From positions 1-64,000 of the forward strand of contig JANQBS010000099.1 of assembly GCA_033085395.1 (NCBI GenBank): a stretch of DNA of 64,000 bases. Direction: 5' to 3'. The stretch is from Xanthoparmelia taractica (taxonomy: Eukaryota; Ascomycota; Lecanoromycetes; Lecanorales; Parmeliaceae). Shown in pieces: positions 44,430-56,103 of this stretch; within the stretch, counting starts at the first letter, position 1, and the number at the start of each line of letters is the position of its first letter. The notes below the pieces were generated by a model, which did no database searches, had not been told where the DNA came from, and saw nothing but the letters and a program-made list of their open reading frames with translations. The position numbers and the translations under genes were made by a program.

Positions 44430-46488
44430 ATGCCTCAGGCGGTATCATGGGCTGGCACTCCATCAATCAAAGGCTCAACAGAGTCCATTCGAATGGCCTT
44501 GTTGACCTTCAGTCTGGTGGGGTTGCAGTGAGCGCGCCCTTCGCACACATGGCCACCCTAAAGCTCACGAGTTCTCTACAGGTTTACCTGGGGCATTGAG
44601 ATGACCTGTAAGAGTTCCCTCTATCACAACAGCACAAGAAGTAGCTTTGCTGAGCCAGTTGACAGACTGCACCCCTTATCTTCTCCAACTCGGCCTTACT
44701 AAGAGTCGAACGTCGCTTGTATGGATCGCGGGACCTCTATCAGGCTTGATCATGCAGCCCGTGGTGGGAATGCTCGCCGATAACTCGAGATCGAAGTGGG
44801 GGAGGCGGAGACCATTCATGATTGGGGGAGGTCTAATTGTGGCTGTCTGTCTGTTGGTACTGGGCTGGACGGGGGAGATAGTGCGGATGTTTGTGAGGGA
44901 GCCGGAGACGGTTGGTGATCGGACTCATTCTCTCTCGGAGGCTCCAGCTTATGAGGGCTACAGGCGAAGTCATGCACGATCGCTCTGGCTGTCCTTAGTA
45001 TCTACGCTGTGGACTTTGCTATTAACGCAGGTTGGTGCTGTGCTCCGATGAATTGAATAGTTCGCACAGCTGATGCGAAAACCCAGTCCAGTCTTCGTGC
45101 CGAAGTCTCATTGTCGACACTCTGCCAATTGCAAAGCAGCAGCTCGGTTCTGCCTGGGGTGCGCGCTGCTTCCCCGCATTTGAGAGTACACTTATATTGA
45201 GTTCTTAAAGCAAGCAGGATGATTGCTATCGGCCACCTGATCGGCTATGGGGCAGGAACCTTGGACCTTGTCAGCATTTTCGGTACTGTCTTGGGGGACT
45301 CTCAATTCAAACAGTTGACCGTAATCGCTGCTGTTGCCTTTCTCATTGCCATAGCCATCACGTCTTGGGCTGTCGAAGAGCGGATTCTGATCTCAGCAAG
45401 GTAGCGCTATCTTTCTAACCATTGATGTGCTTTGGTGTCTAACTACGCTTGCAGAGACGATGGTGCAAAGACAGGGGCAGTAAGGATGATTAGCAAGATC
45501 TTGAAGACTACTATGCACCTACCAGATCGGATACAAGCCATCTGCTGGGTCCAATTCTGGGCATGGATCGGTAATTTATTTTCCAGCCTTTCGACCAACA
45601 GCAGGACTTACATCGACAGGCTGGTTTCCCTTCCTCTTCTACTCTACGACATGGGTTGGTGAAGTCTACTTCCGCTACCACCCTGAAACCAACGCATCCG
45701 CCTCCAAGGACGCCCTTGGCGACGTTGGCCGTGTCGGCTCCCTTTCGCTTGTCATTTTTTCCATCATCACCTTCATCGCGTCCATCCTCCTCCCTTTCAT
45801 CGTCAAATCTCCAGACATGTCCCGCTCTCGACCTTTTACTCCGCGACCTCCGGCCTTTCTAGGACCTTTCGCGCCCTTGGTCACTGCAATCAACAAACGC
45901 AAACCCGACCTCCTGACCGCCTGGCAATTCAGCCATATCATCTTCGCAGGCGCCATGTGTATAGCTCCTTTTGTGCGAAGTCTGAGAATGGCTACAATTA
46001 TCGTGAGCATTTGCGGTATCCCCTGGGCCTTGGCCTGCTGGGCACCCTTTGCCTTTATGGGGGTGGAGATAAACCGTCTCACTACGCCTTCGACTATGCT
46101 CGCAAACGGCTCCTCGTACCGCCGTCTCTCGAACGCCAACGATGATTTCTCTTCGCCTGCGCCCTCACCGACATTCTTACGCCTCAATCATCTAGACCGC
46201 GACGACGATTCCTCGAGCCCTGACTCCTCGACCGGCGAGACAGCTGGTATATACCTCGGCATTCTCAATCTCTTTACCACTTTACCGCAATTTGTGGGCA
46301 CATTTATAAGCATGATTGTTTTCTCCATTCTCGAACCGGGCAAGAGCCCGGAGTTGCATGAGGACCTGGGAGAGGAGGATGTGGCAAAGGCAGCTGATGG
46401 CCCCAACGCTATTGCTGTTTGTCTTTTTATTGGCGCGCTCAGCGCCGTGGTAGCTGCCTATGCCACAACGAGGATGAAAGTAAAATGA
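44430..46488 (+). CDS. Sucrose/alpha-glucoside transporter (GPH/SUT family)
   Basis: A multi-spanning plasma-membrane proton symporter of the glycoside-pentoside-hexuronide type. Eight exons are read: 44430-44527, 44582-44607, 44666-44910, 44964-45030, 45087-45158, 45211-45400, 45455-45570 and 45620-46488, giving 560 residues. Helix 1 reads ALLTFSLVGLQFTWGIEMTYCTPYLLQLG. The loop motif SKWGRRRPFMIGG is the conserved RxGRR of sucrose transporters. Splicing rebuilds IALAVLSIYAVDFAINAVQSSCRSLIVDTLP and GSAWASRMIAIGHLIGYG. Further helices follow, with a long cytoplasmic loop rich in Ser/Asp before the last helices. Two introns (44911-44963 and 45031-45086) start with the poor donor GTTGGT, yet both restore conserved helices in phase. 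Sugar specificity cannot be told. The gene is isolated from other sugar-use genes. Confidence 0.88.
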
Positions 46489-47132
46489 GTGTATCATCAG
46501 CGTTTTGTGCCCTTCAACCGGGAGCGATAATACGACACAAAGAGGCCCCCATCGTCTCTGGGAGCTAAATATCTTCGAGGGGTTCCGGAACGTTTGAAGA
46601 CATGTGGGTGTATGATTACCGATTTTCGGAGTTCTTTTTGTCGGGGAGGAAGCGCATTGTCATACAATAGAGTACTTTAGATTCCTGTATTCTATGCGAG
46701 CGATCGATCAGTTGATAGACTAAGAATCGAGGTCCCATCACCATTTGTTGGAATTTCTGTACATCAGAGCTAGATGAATGCCAATGTCTCGAAAGGCTTG
46801 AGCATATTACTTCAATTAGGGAACAGCAATCATGAGTGTTTTTCATCCACGAGCCTTTATTCTTCTCTGCAGATTCTACTTGATCGTATCTTAATGTTGC
46901 CGTTTCTTCTCGCTATGACTGCTGTTTTCAACCATCATAACTTCATGATATGCTCGATAATGTCCTTTGGCTCTTGGTATCTTGATCCTCCATCCCCACG
47001 TGTGCGATTTAAGCCATGTTCGATGCGCCTATGTTATACGTACATTCAGTGGGAGAGACATATCTTCTAGAAAAACCCTTTTCTCCAAGGCCAGACAAGA
47101 CACCCACACCTTCAACTATTCATAAGACGCCC
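46489..47132. other. Intergenic region between convergent genes
   Basis: Contains the 3' flanks of the transporter and ATG6 genes. No coding features are supported. Confidence 0.4.
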
Positions 47133-48813
47133 TCACTTCCTCGGACCGACCCAGCCCACATTACTTGCGCAAGCCAGGAGGAATTTGCAACAGGTCAGCG
47201 TGTATTTACACGCCCGAGTCCACGCCTCATCCGGACTGACTCCAAGCTTGATACTTGCGATCAAGTCAGGCTTTTCTGGGTCCCCAATCTTATCTTTCGT
47301 GATTGTATAAGGTACCTTCAGCTTCGCTACCTTTGCATCACTCGCGGGCGAACCTCTGCCAGGGGTAGACGGGTTGGTGTTATGAGAGACTTGGTTGGAA
47401 GAGTGCTCGACAAAATCGCAGAGCTGACGTAAACATTCAAGGAAGGCGACCATACCTGCGTCAAGGCGGCGATGGACCAGCATTCTACCTATAGGGAGAT
47501 CGCCCGACGAGAAAAGGTCGAGAGAAGTAATTCTGGTTTGCTGGGGTTCTTTGTGCGTCTTGGGATTGGAAGCGGAATTAGTCGCTCTGCCAGAAGATGA
47601 TTGCCTCGAAGCTGAGCTTCCTTGATCTATCTTCTCAATCCTGGAGGTGCTGCCCATGGGTTTGATCCTGTAGCCTCGGAAAGTATACCCTAGCTTTTCG
47701 GCAACTGTCGCAAGAAGCAAAGCAGATGTGCCCCATGCAGCGTTGATTTCAGGCCAGTCAACATTTAGCGGAGACGGAAGACGTCCGAGGCGAAGACCGT
47801 TGATTGTAGCGAAGGGCCCGTCGTGGTAAATGCAAAATGTGTCATTGTAGACATTTGTTAACTCGAGGCGTTCCAGCTGCTGAGCATCATGATCGTAAGC
47901 GGCATTCAGGGCATCACGTTCCTCTTGGAAAGAGGACAATTTTAGAGCAAACGCATTTCTGGAGCGCCAGAAAGCTTGCTCCTCCTCATCCAGGGCAAGC
48001 GATTCGGCTTCCAGCGTCGCGACCTCGTCGTCCAGGGCTGCTTTTTCCTTTTTAAGAGCCAGGAGCTCTGAAAACGCTTTAGCCTCGGCAGCTTTAGATG
48101 AAGCAAGGGAAGCCTGAGCTTTTGAGATCTCGGATGAAGATGGAATGGTGTTGTTGAGGGTTTTCAGGAAAGTAATGTAGGCGTCTCGTTCTTTGGTAGA
48201 CGCGGAAAGACGACTTTGGAGCTGTGAGAGAAGGAGATCGGTACACTCTGCACATACAGGGTGATCTATATCAGAGCGCGATGAAATAATCTCGAAGAGT
48301 CGAGTGGTCGACTCGATCTGGTGAGACAATGTTTGCTTTGGTTCGTTGGAGGTTCCGCATGCGGCACTGTGCGCTTCTTTCGAATCCTTATCTTTTCGCG
48401 TTTCCTCATAGGCATCCAGCGTATGTTGTGGAGGAACGAATTGCGAATCTGTAAGCATCACAAAGGACATTGCCGGGTTGTCTTTCAAGCCGGCTTTCGT
48501 CGCTGCGGCCATTGCAGGTTGGGGGCCGAATCCTTGCCGAGAAGCAGGAATGGCCCTTTTGAATACTGGGGATATTGCATCTTGGGCTACCTTGTTGTAG
48601 AGATCCTTGCGTTCGGGAGGGTAAGGTACTCGAGATGTACTCGTCGCCTGATCATTGAAATGGCCTGTTGAGCCTGTGAATCATTCAGTATTTAGGCTCA
48701 GCAGCACCACTGTTCGGCTACTACTGACCTACCAATAGGTCAAAAGCTGCTGGATTTAAATCTTGCAGCGAGCTGTCAAGCTTCAGAGGTGTTCGGCATT
48801 TCTGGCAGTTCAT
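47133..48813 (-). CDS. ATG6: Autophagy protein Atg6/Vps30 (Beclin 1)
   Basis: Beclin is a subunit of the class III PI3-kinase complexes (with Vps34 and Vps15) at the pre-autophagosomal site and endosomes. Exons are 48729-48813 and 47133-48673, giving 541 residues. The N-terminus MNCQKCRTPLKLDSSLQDL holds the first CxxC; HPVCAECTDLLLSQL holds the second. A long coiled coil (about residues 220-330, rich in EKAALDDEVATLEAE-type heptads) follows. The BARA domain begins at RLELTNVYNDTFCIYHDGPFATINGLRLGRLP and continues through VDWPEINAAWGTSALLLATVAEKL, as expected. A Ser-rich insert near SSASRQSSSGR interrupts the BARA domain. The start at 48813 is chosen because it opens directly on the CxxC. The gene lies 191 bp from the divergent SCM3 start. 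Confidence 0.93.
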
Positions 48814-49004
48814 GGTTCTTGTTCTGTTAGCTTTGCTGAAGTCCGATGCAATGTAGAGGCCGAGATTCTGCCGACGACACACACGGTATTTACGGTGTTT
48901 ACCCTGCACGCGACTGAGACTATCAGTCACCGAATTGCGATAATTTAGCTACTGGCTCGGTACAATAGCGACTTGCTTTTGCTGATAACAAGATCGCAAC
49001 GATC
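48814..49004. promoter_or_regulatory. Shared divergent promoter of ATG6 and SCM3
   Basis: Only 191 bp separate the two start codons, so the two genes must share promoter DNA. No TATA box is evident. Confidence 0.5.
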
Positions 49005-51653
49005 ATGGAGCCACCGGTCAAAAGGCGGCGCCTCACAGGAAGTAGCTATCCAGGAAACGACCTCCATATGCGAAGAGCTCAGAATGACAGACGATTGAAG
49101 TCAATATTCGAATCGATATTCGAAAAATATGGAAGAGATTTTGACGGTATAGGCGATGAAATAGATATGGAGACAGGGGAGATAGTCGTCAACAATGGTC
49201 ATCTACAGCGCATGACTAGTGAGAGGGATACAGGAGATGCAAAATGCTCGTCCGAAAGGCTCGGAGATTCCGATTACGAAGACAACCAGTCTTTGATCGA
49301 CTATAGCAAGGAACCTTTAGCGTCCCCCGGATCATCCAACGCAGGAGATGCAGCTTACAGTGAAGAATCAGAGGCTTCTGAGCAGTCGGATTTTGATGGC
49401 GACAGTCTTGTGGATGATGCCCCCACTGACTCCCACCCACACGGATTTGGCAAGAAGTCTAGGAGAGTAGTCTCAATACCTTCAGATGACGAAGAAGATG
49501 AGTTGGCAAGCAGCGATATGGAATGGGTGTCATACAATGAAAATAGACTAGGTGTGCAGGACCGCTTTTCTCTCCTCAAGGACAAGCCCGCTTTCTTAGA
49601 TGAGCCAGCTGTCGATCCAATGTGGAGAGCTCCGCCCTTACCGAATATCGCTCGACCAAAGAGGGAGGGAGAGAAAGTCGAACTGACCAGTACTTATGAT
49701 ATGCGAGAGTATTCGGACGATGAGCGAGCAGGTATTTCGATATGGACACCCGAGGTCAAAAAGCGTTCACGGCGGAGACAGGCAAATGCCAACTCGACCA
49801 GTCAGCGATCATTGTCATTTGTACGCGGTCAGGAAAACAATGCCGACGGACTGCTTTCGGATTCAATTGACCCAGAGCCCGCTTCCCGAAACATATTCAA
49901 GTGGACGCAGGAGGAAGACGAGCTTCTGATTCATCTAAAGACGACTACAAACCTATCAAGCGCATCCTTGGCATCCTACTTTCCGGAACGACAGCGTAAC
50001 GCTATCGGATCTCACTGGAATTATATGGTCACCCGTGGCAAGGCGAGCCCACATCCGCAGGTACCTAGGGTGTTGGGGCGCAGAATACCGCCGTCCAGCT
50101 TTTCTTCAAGCACTGATCCTCTGGCTCCTGGCGGAACCCGTCTCGAGCTGCATGACCACGACACAGCTTCGGAAGCCCAAGATCCGCAGACTGTGCAGCA
50201 GCAAAGAAATGGAGGATTCTCGGAAGCGGGTAGTCTTATTCAAAGCTCGAGCAAGCCTGTCGCACATGTTGGGGATCTCATCAATCCTTCCTATCAAGTT
50301 GGCGGTGGCCATCGAACCCTTGTCGACAAATCAAGCTTAGTTCCTCATGGTGTTGAGGCGCATATTAAATCCTCAATGGGCGAGCCATTCTCGAGTGCAA
50401 GGGAGTGCGGTTGCACGATGACTGATTCTGCATACCAGGTGAAGTCGAACGAGTGTCATGCCGATGCGGACCAGGCGTATCCTATTTCAAAAGCACTCGA
50501 GATTGGCGACAACCTATCAATGCCCCGGAAGGATCGTGCTTCAAACCTCCCAGACCGAGAACTCGAACTTGTCTCTAAAAACGGCTGCGGAGATCAGGTT
50601 TTCTCTCCGACCACGCCTATCAAGGCTGCGCCCGATTCAAAGGGCGCAGAGCCTTTCAGTGACGGCAGTATTTCTCCTGATCTACACTCTCGGTGTACTA
50701 CAGTGGTTGAAACTTCGATTTCGCCCGAACGGGCTGGGATAAGCCATTCCGATACACAGCGTGAAGAGTCAATTCCTCCTACAGCAGCAGAGGGCACTAT
50801 CCCGACAAAAGGTGGGACGGCACAAGGACTGCAGAAGACTCGGTCGATGAGCTTGATTTCGACTAATCCAGCACAGCCACCCAAATATGGCAAGTCAAGT
50901 GCATCGCGTGGGGCTAAAGTTGAGGTAAAAAGCAAAGATTGTATCAAAAGACATATCGTCCAAGTTGTAATACCAACGGCTCCGTCGAGCCATCCTCTTG
51001 TCAGATTGCCTTTGGTCAATACAGAGACCGAGGATCCTGCTGTCAACAGACAGCTTTCTGCTACTGCGGAGAGTGGATCCGCAGCATTAGGCCCAAGTTT
51101 GCCCAATCAGGAGAATCTTGCGATCCGCACTCCCACAAGGTCGCCTTCGGTAACTGCAGCAGAGAGCCAATATCCAGCGTCTGCGGTGTCTGCGGCGTTT
51201 CTCCTCGATGGTGTTAGGACTTCTATGGGCCCCGAAATCGCCGATTCGCAGCCTCTGAGCACAATGCCTGTTGTAGCTACTCCGGTGCCAGAACTTGGGA
51301 CGCATGCAACCAGGCCTATTATCTTGGACGCCGATTCACCACCTTTGACAATAGATCTAGGCATAGGCTCTTCAGCGGGGAAGCAGCCCAAGAAAGCCAC
51401 CCAGACTATCATCTTAGAATGCGACACGCAGCCTCTGCGCGTGACTCCGGGGATTGTGACCCCTGCACAGAAGCGGACTGAGGAAACCACAGAATCTGAC
51501 ATCCTTGAGTCTGGTTCTCATCCTTTGCGTAAAACGCTCTCGGTAGCTCGATCGCTGTCGATGAGGGCCAGGAAAGAGACCATCGCGGCAACTTCCTCCT
51601 CCATATGGCCAGCGATTGACGATTATAGTGAGGACGAACTATCGTATCTCTGA
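49005..51653 (+). CDS. SCM3: CENP-A chaperone Scm3 with Myb/SANT domain
   Basis: Scm3 (HJURP-like) delivers the centromeric histone H3 variant CENP-A (CenH3) to centromeres. This single-exon gene encodes 882 residues. The Scm3 domain is at about residues 29-70: RRLKSIFESIFEKYGRDFDGIGDEIDMETGEIVVNNGHL. A basic PPVKRRRL nuclear signal precedes it. A long acidic, Ser-rich region follows (EESEASEQSDFDGD, SDDEEDELASSD). A Myb/SANT domain is at about 297-345 (FKWTQEEDELLIHLKTTTNLSSASLASYFPERQRNAIGSHW), giving it DNA-binding potential that yeast Scm3 lacks. The C-terminal third is disordered. Near its end (about 740-860) are roughly four imperfect repeats of about 30 residues with an I-x(4)-[DS]-x-x-PL core. 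A Myb domain is known in several filamentous-fungal Scm3 proteins; the repeats may be lineage-specific. Confidence 0.88.
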   Translation: MEPPVKRRRLTGSSYPGNDLHMRRAQNDRRLKSIFESIFEKYGRDFDGIGDEIDMETGEIVVNNGHLQRMTSERDTGDAKCSSERLGDSDYEDNQSLIDYSKEPLASPGSSNAGDAAYSEESEASEQSDFDGDSLVDDAPTDSHPHGFGKKSRRVVSIPSDDEEDELASSDMEWVSYNENRLGVQDRFSLLKDKPAFLDEPAVDPMWRAPPLPNIARPKREGEKVELTSTYDMREYSDDERAGISIWTPEVKKRSRRRQANANSTSQRSLSFVRGQENNADGLLSDSIDPEPASRNIFKWTQEEDELLIHLKTTTNLSSASLASYFPERQRNAIGSHWNYMVTRGKASPHPQVPRVLGRRIPPSSFSSSTDPLAPGGTRLELHDHDTASEAQDPQTVQQQRNGGFSEAGSLIQSSSKPVAHVGDLINPSYQVGGGHRTLVDKSSLVPHGVEAHIKSSMGEPFSSARECGCTMTDSAYQVKSNECHADADQAYPISKALEIGDNLSMPRKDRASNLPDRELELVSKNGCGDQVFSPTTPIKAAPDSKGAEPFSDGSISPDLHSRCTTVVETSISPERAGISHSDTQREESIPPTAAEGTIPTKGGTAQGLQKTRSMSLISTNPAQPPKYGKSSASRGAKVEVKSKDCIKRHIVQVVIPTAPSSHPLVRLPLVNTETEDPAVNRQLSATAESGSAALGPSLPNQENLAIRTPTRSPSVTAAESQYPASAVSAAFLLDGVRTSMGPEIADSQPLSTMPVVATPVPELGTHATRPIILDADSPPLTIDLGIGSSAGKQPKKATQTIILECDTQPLRVTPGIVTPAQKRTEETTESDILESGSHPLRKTLSVARSLSMRARKETIAATSSSIWPAIDDYSEDELSYL

Positions 51654-51995
51654 CAGAACCTGTATGACTCTCTGCGTTTAATAGGGAAATCATGGTCTCC
51701 AATGTCCGCCAGCTTCGTTTTCTGAGGGCCAAATTGTAGCATACTACCGCATATCTGCCGACGCGTCGTTAATTTGGGTCTAACTGGTATCGCCGCGATC
51801 ATATAGGTGTCGCCTCAACGGGACTGACACGAGAGGAGCCAGAGTGGCTAAGTAGGAAGGCAGTACGTAATTTTTATTTCTGAACATTTGAGGATGGCAT
51901 GTAATGGCCTTGGAATATGCTGCCCTAGTGGGCTGATCGAGTCCAAGAGCCCGCTCGGAGGTAGAATGATAATCATACGGAATGACTGTCATCAA
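51654..51995. other. Intergenic region between convergent genes
   Basis: 342 bp between the 3' ends of SCM3 and the cysteine synthase-like gene. Nothing recognisable. Confidence 0.4.
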
Positions 51996-53485
51996 TCACG
52001 GCTGCGTGCCGAAGATGTCTTCTAGCTTGGTGTCTGTCTTGCCGCCAATGTTTCCTGCTTTTGCCCAAAACTTGGAGATATGTCTCGTTCCCGAGTCGCA
52101 AAGGATAGTGACAATCCTGTGGCCAGGACCCAGCCTTTGTGCCGTTTTAACTGCAGCGATACCTTTCTTGAGTCAGTTTCTCTGACCAGTAAAGGTGAGG
52201 TTGCGCCTACAATTGACGGCACTGCTACTCCCTACAAATATTCCGTCTTTCTCCACAAGCCACCTAGCCATCGCTAGAGCTTGCTCGTCATCCACCTTGA
52301 CGGCATCGTCTATCAACTCCCGTCCAGCCTCAAAGTTAGCGGTGACTCTGTTGATCCCAATACCCTCAACAATCGTATCAACCTGCGATCGTCTCCTCGT
52401 CCCCTCCTTCTCCGTCGTGGCGAACATGACTCCAAACATTACGCGATTATACAGCCCGGACCCCTGCGGGTCTGCAAGCACAATTTTCATATCTGGTAAT
52501 CTCGGCTTCAAATACCTTGCAACACCAGCAATCGTCCCACCAGTGCCAGCGCCAGCAACAAATGCATCTATATTCCCTCCGCATTGATGGAAGATTTCTG
52601 GTCCTGTGCTCTCATAGTGGGCTTGCCAATTAGCTTCATTCTCGAACTGGTTCGCGAAGTAGCCGCGACCCAGCCGATTAGGGTCAGCAGTATGTTCGGC
52701 GGCGAGGGTGCGGGCGCGGTTGACGAAATGCATTGGGTCCACAATAGGGGCTGGTGGAACCCGCTCAACGACTGCGCCGAGTTTTAGAAGAAGGGAGGAC
52801 TTCTCGATTGCTTGGTCTGAAGGCATACAGCTACGGCATCTGTCAGGATGGAATGGATAGAGCTGATTCCGAAAGATTGGGGGGTTGGACGGAGCTTACA
52901 TGTAAGCTAGATAGCCTCTTGCTCTGCAGACTGTGACTAGGGATATCCCAGTGGATCCTACGGTGCCTTCATAGATAGTGTCTCCCGAGTGTGGTGTCAG
53001 GAGACCCTGCTCTTCAGCCTACATATGGTTCAGACTTTGCAAAAATAAAGTGAACAAATGCCTTTACCAGGTTGATGATGCTGAGGGCTACTCTGTCTTT
53101 TGGACTACCCCCACCTCCATTAAGAAACTACCAGGGTATCAGACAAGCCGCCGCCAGCATTTATGGTTCTGCGACTTACCTCTGCTTTGGCAAGTATATC
53201 ACACCCAGATTCGCTAGACAGTGACTTTATCTTGAACAATGGAGTGTTCCCAATGCAAGCTTCTATACCTTCAGGAATCTCCGTCGCGGGCACGCCACTC
53301 TTCTCATGATCTTCCAAGTTGATATGACGGCTGTCATTGAGCCCAGCGCCTGCTATTGTCTTATTTGTCCTGCGTCGTCTCCAAAACCGCCACTCAAGAT
53401 CAGGGTAGAAATCCTTGTAACCGAGCGTCAGGAGGATGCCGGCTACGAAGGCTGCGATAGCATACAATTTTGGCCGATTCTCCAT
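51996..53485 (-). CDS. MCY1: Mitochondrial cysteine synthase-like PLP enzyme (MCY1 type)
   Basis: This is a fold-type II PLP enzyme of the cysteine synthase family. Five exons are read: 53180-53485, 53068-53127, 52900-53018, 52211-52830 and 51996-52162, giving 423 residues. A membrane anchor (LYAIAAFVAGILLTLGY, residues 7-23) followed by Arg-rich WRFWRRRR places it in the type of yeast Mcy1, a mitochondrial outer-membrane homologue. The substrate-side motif IGNTPLFKI is followed by the PLP lysine in GGSPKDRVALS, rebuilt by splicing. EGTVGSTGISL binds the substrate carboxylate. The glycine loop GAGTGGTIAGVARYL binds the PLP phosphate, and SSSAVNC lies toward the end. Yeast Mcy1 is reported not to support cysteine synthesis well, so the reaction is uncertain. 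The start codon lies 169 bp from the divergent methyltransferase gene. Confidence 0.88.
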
Positions 53486-53654
53486 AGCCCGACTATGATG
53501 GCTTAAAGTTATAATGGTTTAAAGAATTCCCTCGTAGAATACCTATGCAAGACGCCGGATGCGGTAGGGATTGAAGCTCTAGCGCAAGCCTGTAAACGCC
53601 GAACAGCCACTATTGCTGAACATCCCACACCACGGGCACGTAGACGTGGGCGAC
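53486..53654. promoter_or_regulatory. Shared divergent promoter of MCY1 and NDUFAF7-like genes
   Basis: 169 bp lie between the two start codons. Joint control of two probably mitochondrial products is an inference from spacing. Confidence 0.45.
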
Positions 53655-55328
53655 ATGGACTCACCGCTGGCATCCAAAATCTTCAGTTGCCTGCTATCCC
53701 ATCAGACGTGCTCCAGATTGCGTTTCTACCCTCCCACATCCGGGCGACTTTCACTTAATGCGCTGGGGCGGAGATACTACAGAGGTTCGCAAGAGAATGA
53801 GGGAGATGACGATAGCAGACAGACGAGCGATTGGCAGATGCGGACAGACATATTTCCACCGGATAAGCTGAGAGATTACGAAAGATATCCTATGGTCACC
53901 TCGGATATGCTGAGAAGTCGGAAGGAAAGACCTAAAAGGGTGAAGATGCTGGCACGCGACTTTATAGAGGGTATTCTCGTCCATTGAAGACTCCGGCCTT
54001 TGCTTACTGGCATTTTTAGACAGTCTCTATAACCCACATTACGGCTACTTTCCTAAACAAGCTGTAATCTTCAGCCCGGGCCAACCCTTCGATTTCAATA
54101 GTATGGCCAACGAGCCTGAGTTCCACAAGCAATTGGGCCAGCGCTACACTGCCTTCGAAGACCAGCTTGATGGCGAAATTCCCAACGAGACCAGACAATT
54201 ATGGCATACCCCTACTGAGCTGTTTCGACCGTATTACGGCGAAGCCATTGCCCGATACCTTGTTACGAATTACAAACTCATGCATTATCCTATAGACGAC
54301 CTCATCATATACGAGCTGGGTGCGGGGAATGGCACGATGATGCTGAACATACTCGACTACATCCGTGATATTGACCCGGATGTGTATGCTAGGACGAAGT
54401 TCAAAATCATCGAGATATCCGTGTCGCTCGCTTCGCTGCAGTCTGCACAGCTCACCCGGACTGCCTCTTCAAGGGGTCACGCCGACCACGTGGAAATCAT
54501 CAACACGTCGATATTCTCTTGGGATACCTACGTCCGTGCACCCTGCTATCTCCTCGCTCTCGAGGTCTTTGACAATTTCGCCCATGACAGTATACGCTAC
54601 GATCCCTTCACGGAAGAGCCCTTGCAAGGTACTGTTCTCGTCGACAGTTCTGGCGACTTTTACGAATTCTATACCAGGCAAATTGACCCCGTGGCGTCAC
54701 GTTTCCTGCGAGTCCGAGATGCAGCGTGCTCCCGACCCTTCAATCACCCGCTCAGAGGATCCAGGCTCGTTCGTAACCTCAAGACGCGGCTACCATTTGC
54801 CCCAAATTTGACACTACCGGAGTACATACCCACGCGGCTGATGCAATTCTTCGACATTCTGAGGGACTATTTTCCCAAGCACGAGCTTCTCACTTCCGAT
54901 TTCCACGCCTTGCCCGATGCCGTCAAAGGTATCAACGGGCCGGTAGTGCAAACCAGATATCAGCGACGAGTCGTGCCTGTGACTACGCCATACGTAAGTA
55001 GAAACTTCCCTTCCATTGACACCGGAACACGCTTCGCTCATAGGATTTTTTGGATAGGTCCTACAAGGCTATTTCGACATCCTTTTCCCTACCAACTTTG
55101 AGACCGTTGAAGATATCTACAGAGCCATTACCGGCAAATTGACAAAGGTCATGAGCCATTCAGAGTTCTTGTCCAGATGGGCCTATGTACAGGATACGGA
55201 GACGAAGAGCATGGAGAATCCCATGTTGAGCTGGTATATCTGCTACTCAATCATATTATTAGATGGGGGAAAATGAGAGCTGACGAAACCATAGGTATAA
55301 AAATTCTTCAGTCATGATCTCGACATAA
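53655..55328 (+). CDS. NDUFAF7-like (DUF185) SAM-dependent methyltransferase
   Basis: Four exons (53655-53970, 54020-54993, 55058-55233, 55295-55328) give 499 residues. The fold is a class I methyltransferase: motif I is LIIYELGAGNGTMMLNIL, and an acidic post-I site follows in KFKIIEISVSLASLQ. A region with TELFRPYYGEAIARYLV and CYLLALEVFDNFAHDSI matches the DUF185/MidA family. NDUFAF7 methylates an Arg of a complex I core subunit in mitochondria; filamentous fungi have complex I. The N-terminus (MDSPLASKIFSCLLSHQTCSRLRFYPP) is Arg/Ser/Leu-rich as in a presequence. Splicing at 53971-54019 gives YNPHYGYFPKQAVIFSPGQPFDF, a conserved stretch. The last intron leaves a ten-codon final exon ending in MIST. 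Two close paralogues exist in many fungi, so this could be the non-complex-I relative. Confidence 0.83.
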
Positions 55329-55573
55329 GGGGCCCAATGCTGCGACACTGCGTGCCTTGAGGGGGTGGACAGCACGCAAATGTATAACTGATGGTTAAGA
55401 AACCCATGTATATATAGCGTAAAAAGTTTAGTGTTGCGGATAGCTTTGGCACGAACTGATACGCATCTTTCTTGCATGAGTAACCATAAGGTGATTGATA
55501 TTTCGAGTGGTCTTGCGCTTGAGGGAACGAAGAAGCCATCACAACTTGCTCGTGCGTGTGCCAATACCAGGCT
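55329..55573. other. Intergenic region, no gene seen
   Basis: No coding features are supported between the methyltransferase gene and the F-box-like fragment. Confidence 0.35.
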
Positions 55574-56091
55574 GAAAGAGCAAAAATTTCACAGCATTCC
55601 GTCCCTTGAGAGATAAAGTGAGAGAAGATGAGGTAACCAAACTTCTCTACAACAAAACCAACTTCTCCATAGTTCCTTACGGTACACAATCCCTTCAGGA
55701 AAAGGTTACGACCCTTGCACGATGTAGGAATTTAACCCCAAAAGAACAAAGACACTCGCGAGAGGAGCAGATATCATACTTTGACGACTGGGCCTGGAGA
55801 CTTATTGATGCCTATACGGCATCATCATCAGTGGATGAAAGCTCGGGAAAACATCAATTGCTGTCGTCGTTCGGGACGTGCGTCGATTACCTGACATGCT
55901 TTCTCATTGGACGGAATCGTGCACTAAAGGAGTTTCATTCGCAAGGGCTGCAGCTACGGCATCACCTATTCAAATCTAATATGACACTGCAAGACCGTTA
56001 TCATGCCGGCATTTGCAACATCTCGCCTCTGGGTATTCCACCACCTCAAAACGCCTGTGTGACCATGCTAAATGCTTTCTCAAGACTGTAG
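55574..56091 (+). pseudogene. F-box-like/2EXR gene fragment
   Basis: An open frame without a good ATG includes NFTAFRPLRDKVREDEVTKLLYNKTNFSI. This resembles the second element of fungal F-box-like/2EXR domains (leucine, Arg, then EVTKLLYxxNxF). The first element (LPxExR) is missing upstream, where a TGA closes the frame at about 55568. The rest (about 130 codons) has no known motif. It ends at 56091, only 12 bp from the 3' end of the convergent TFIIS gene. I take it as a 5'-truncated gene remnant; a real small gene with an upstream exon is the alternative. No expression-related signal is visible. Confidence 0.35.
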
Positions 56092-56103
56092 GAATCCAGA
56101 AGC

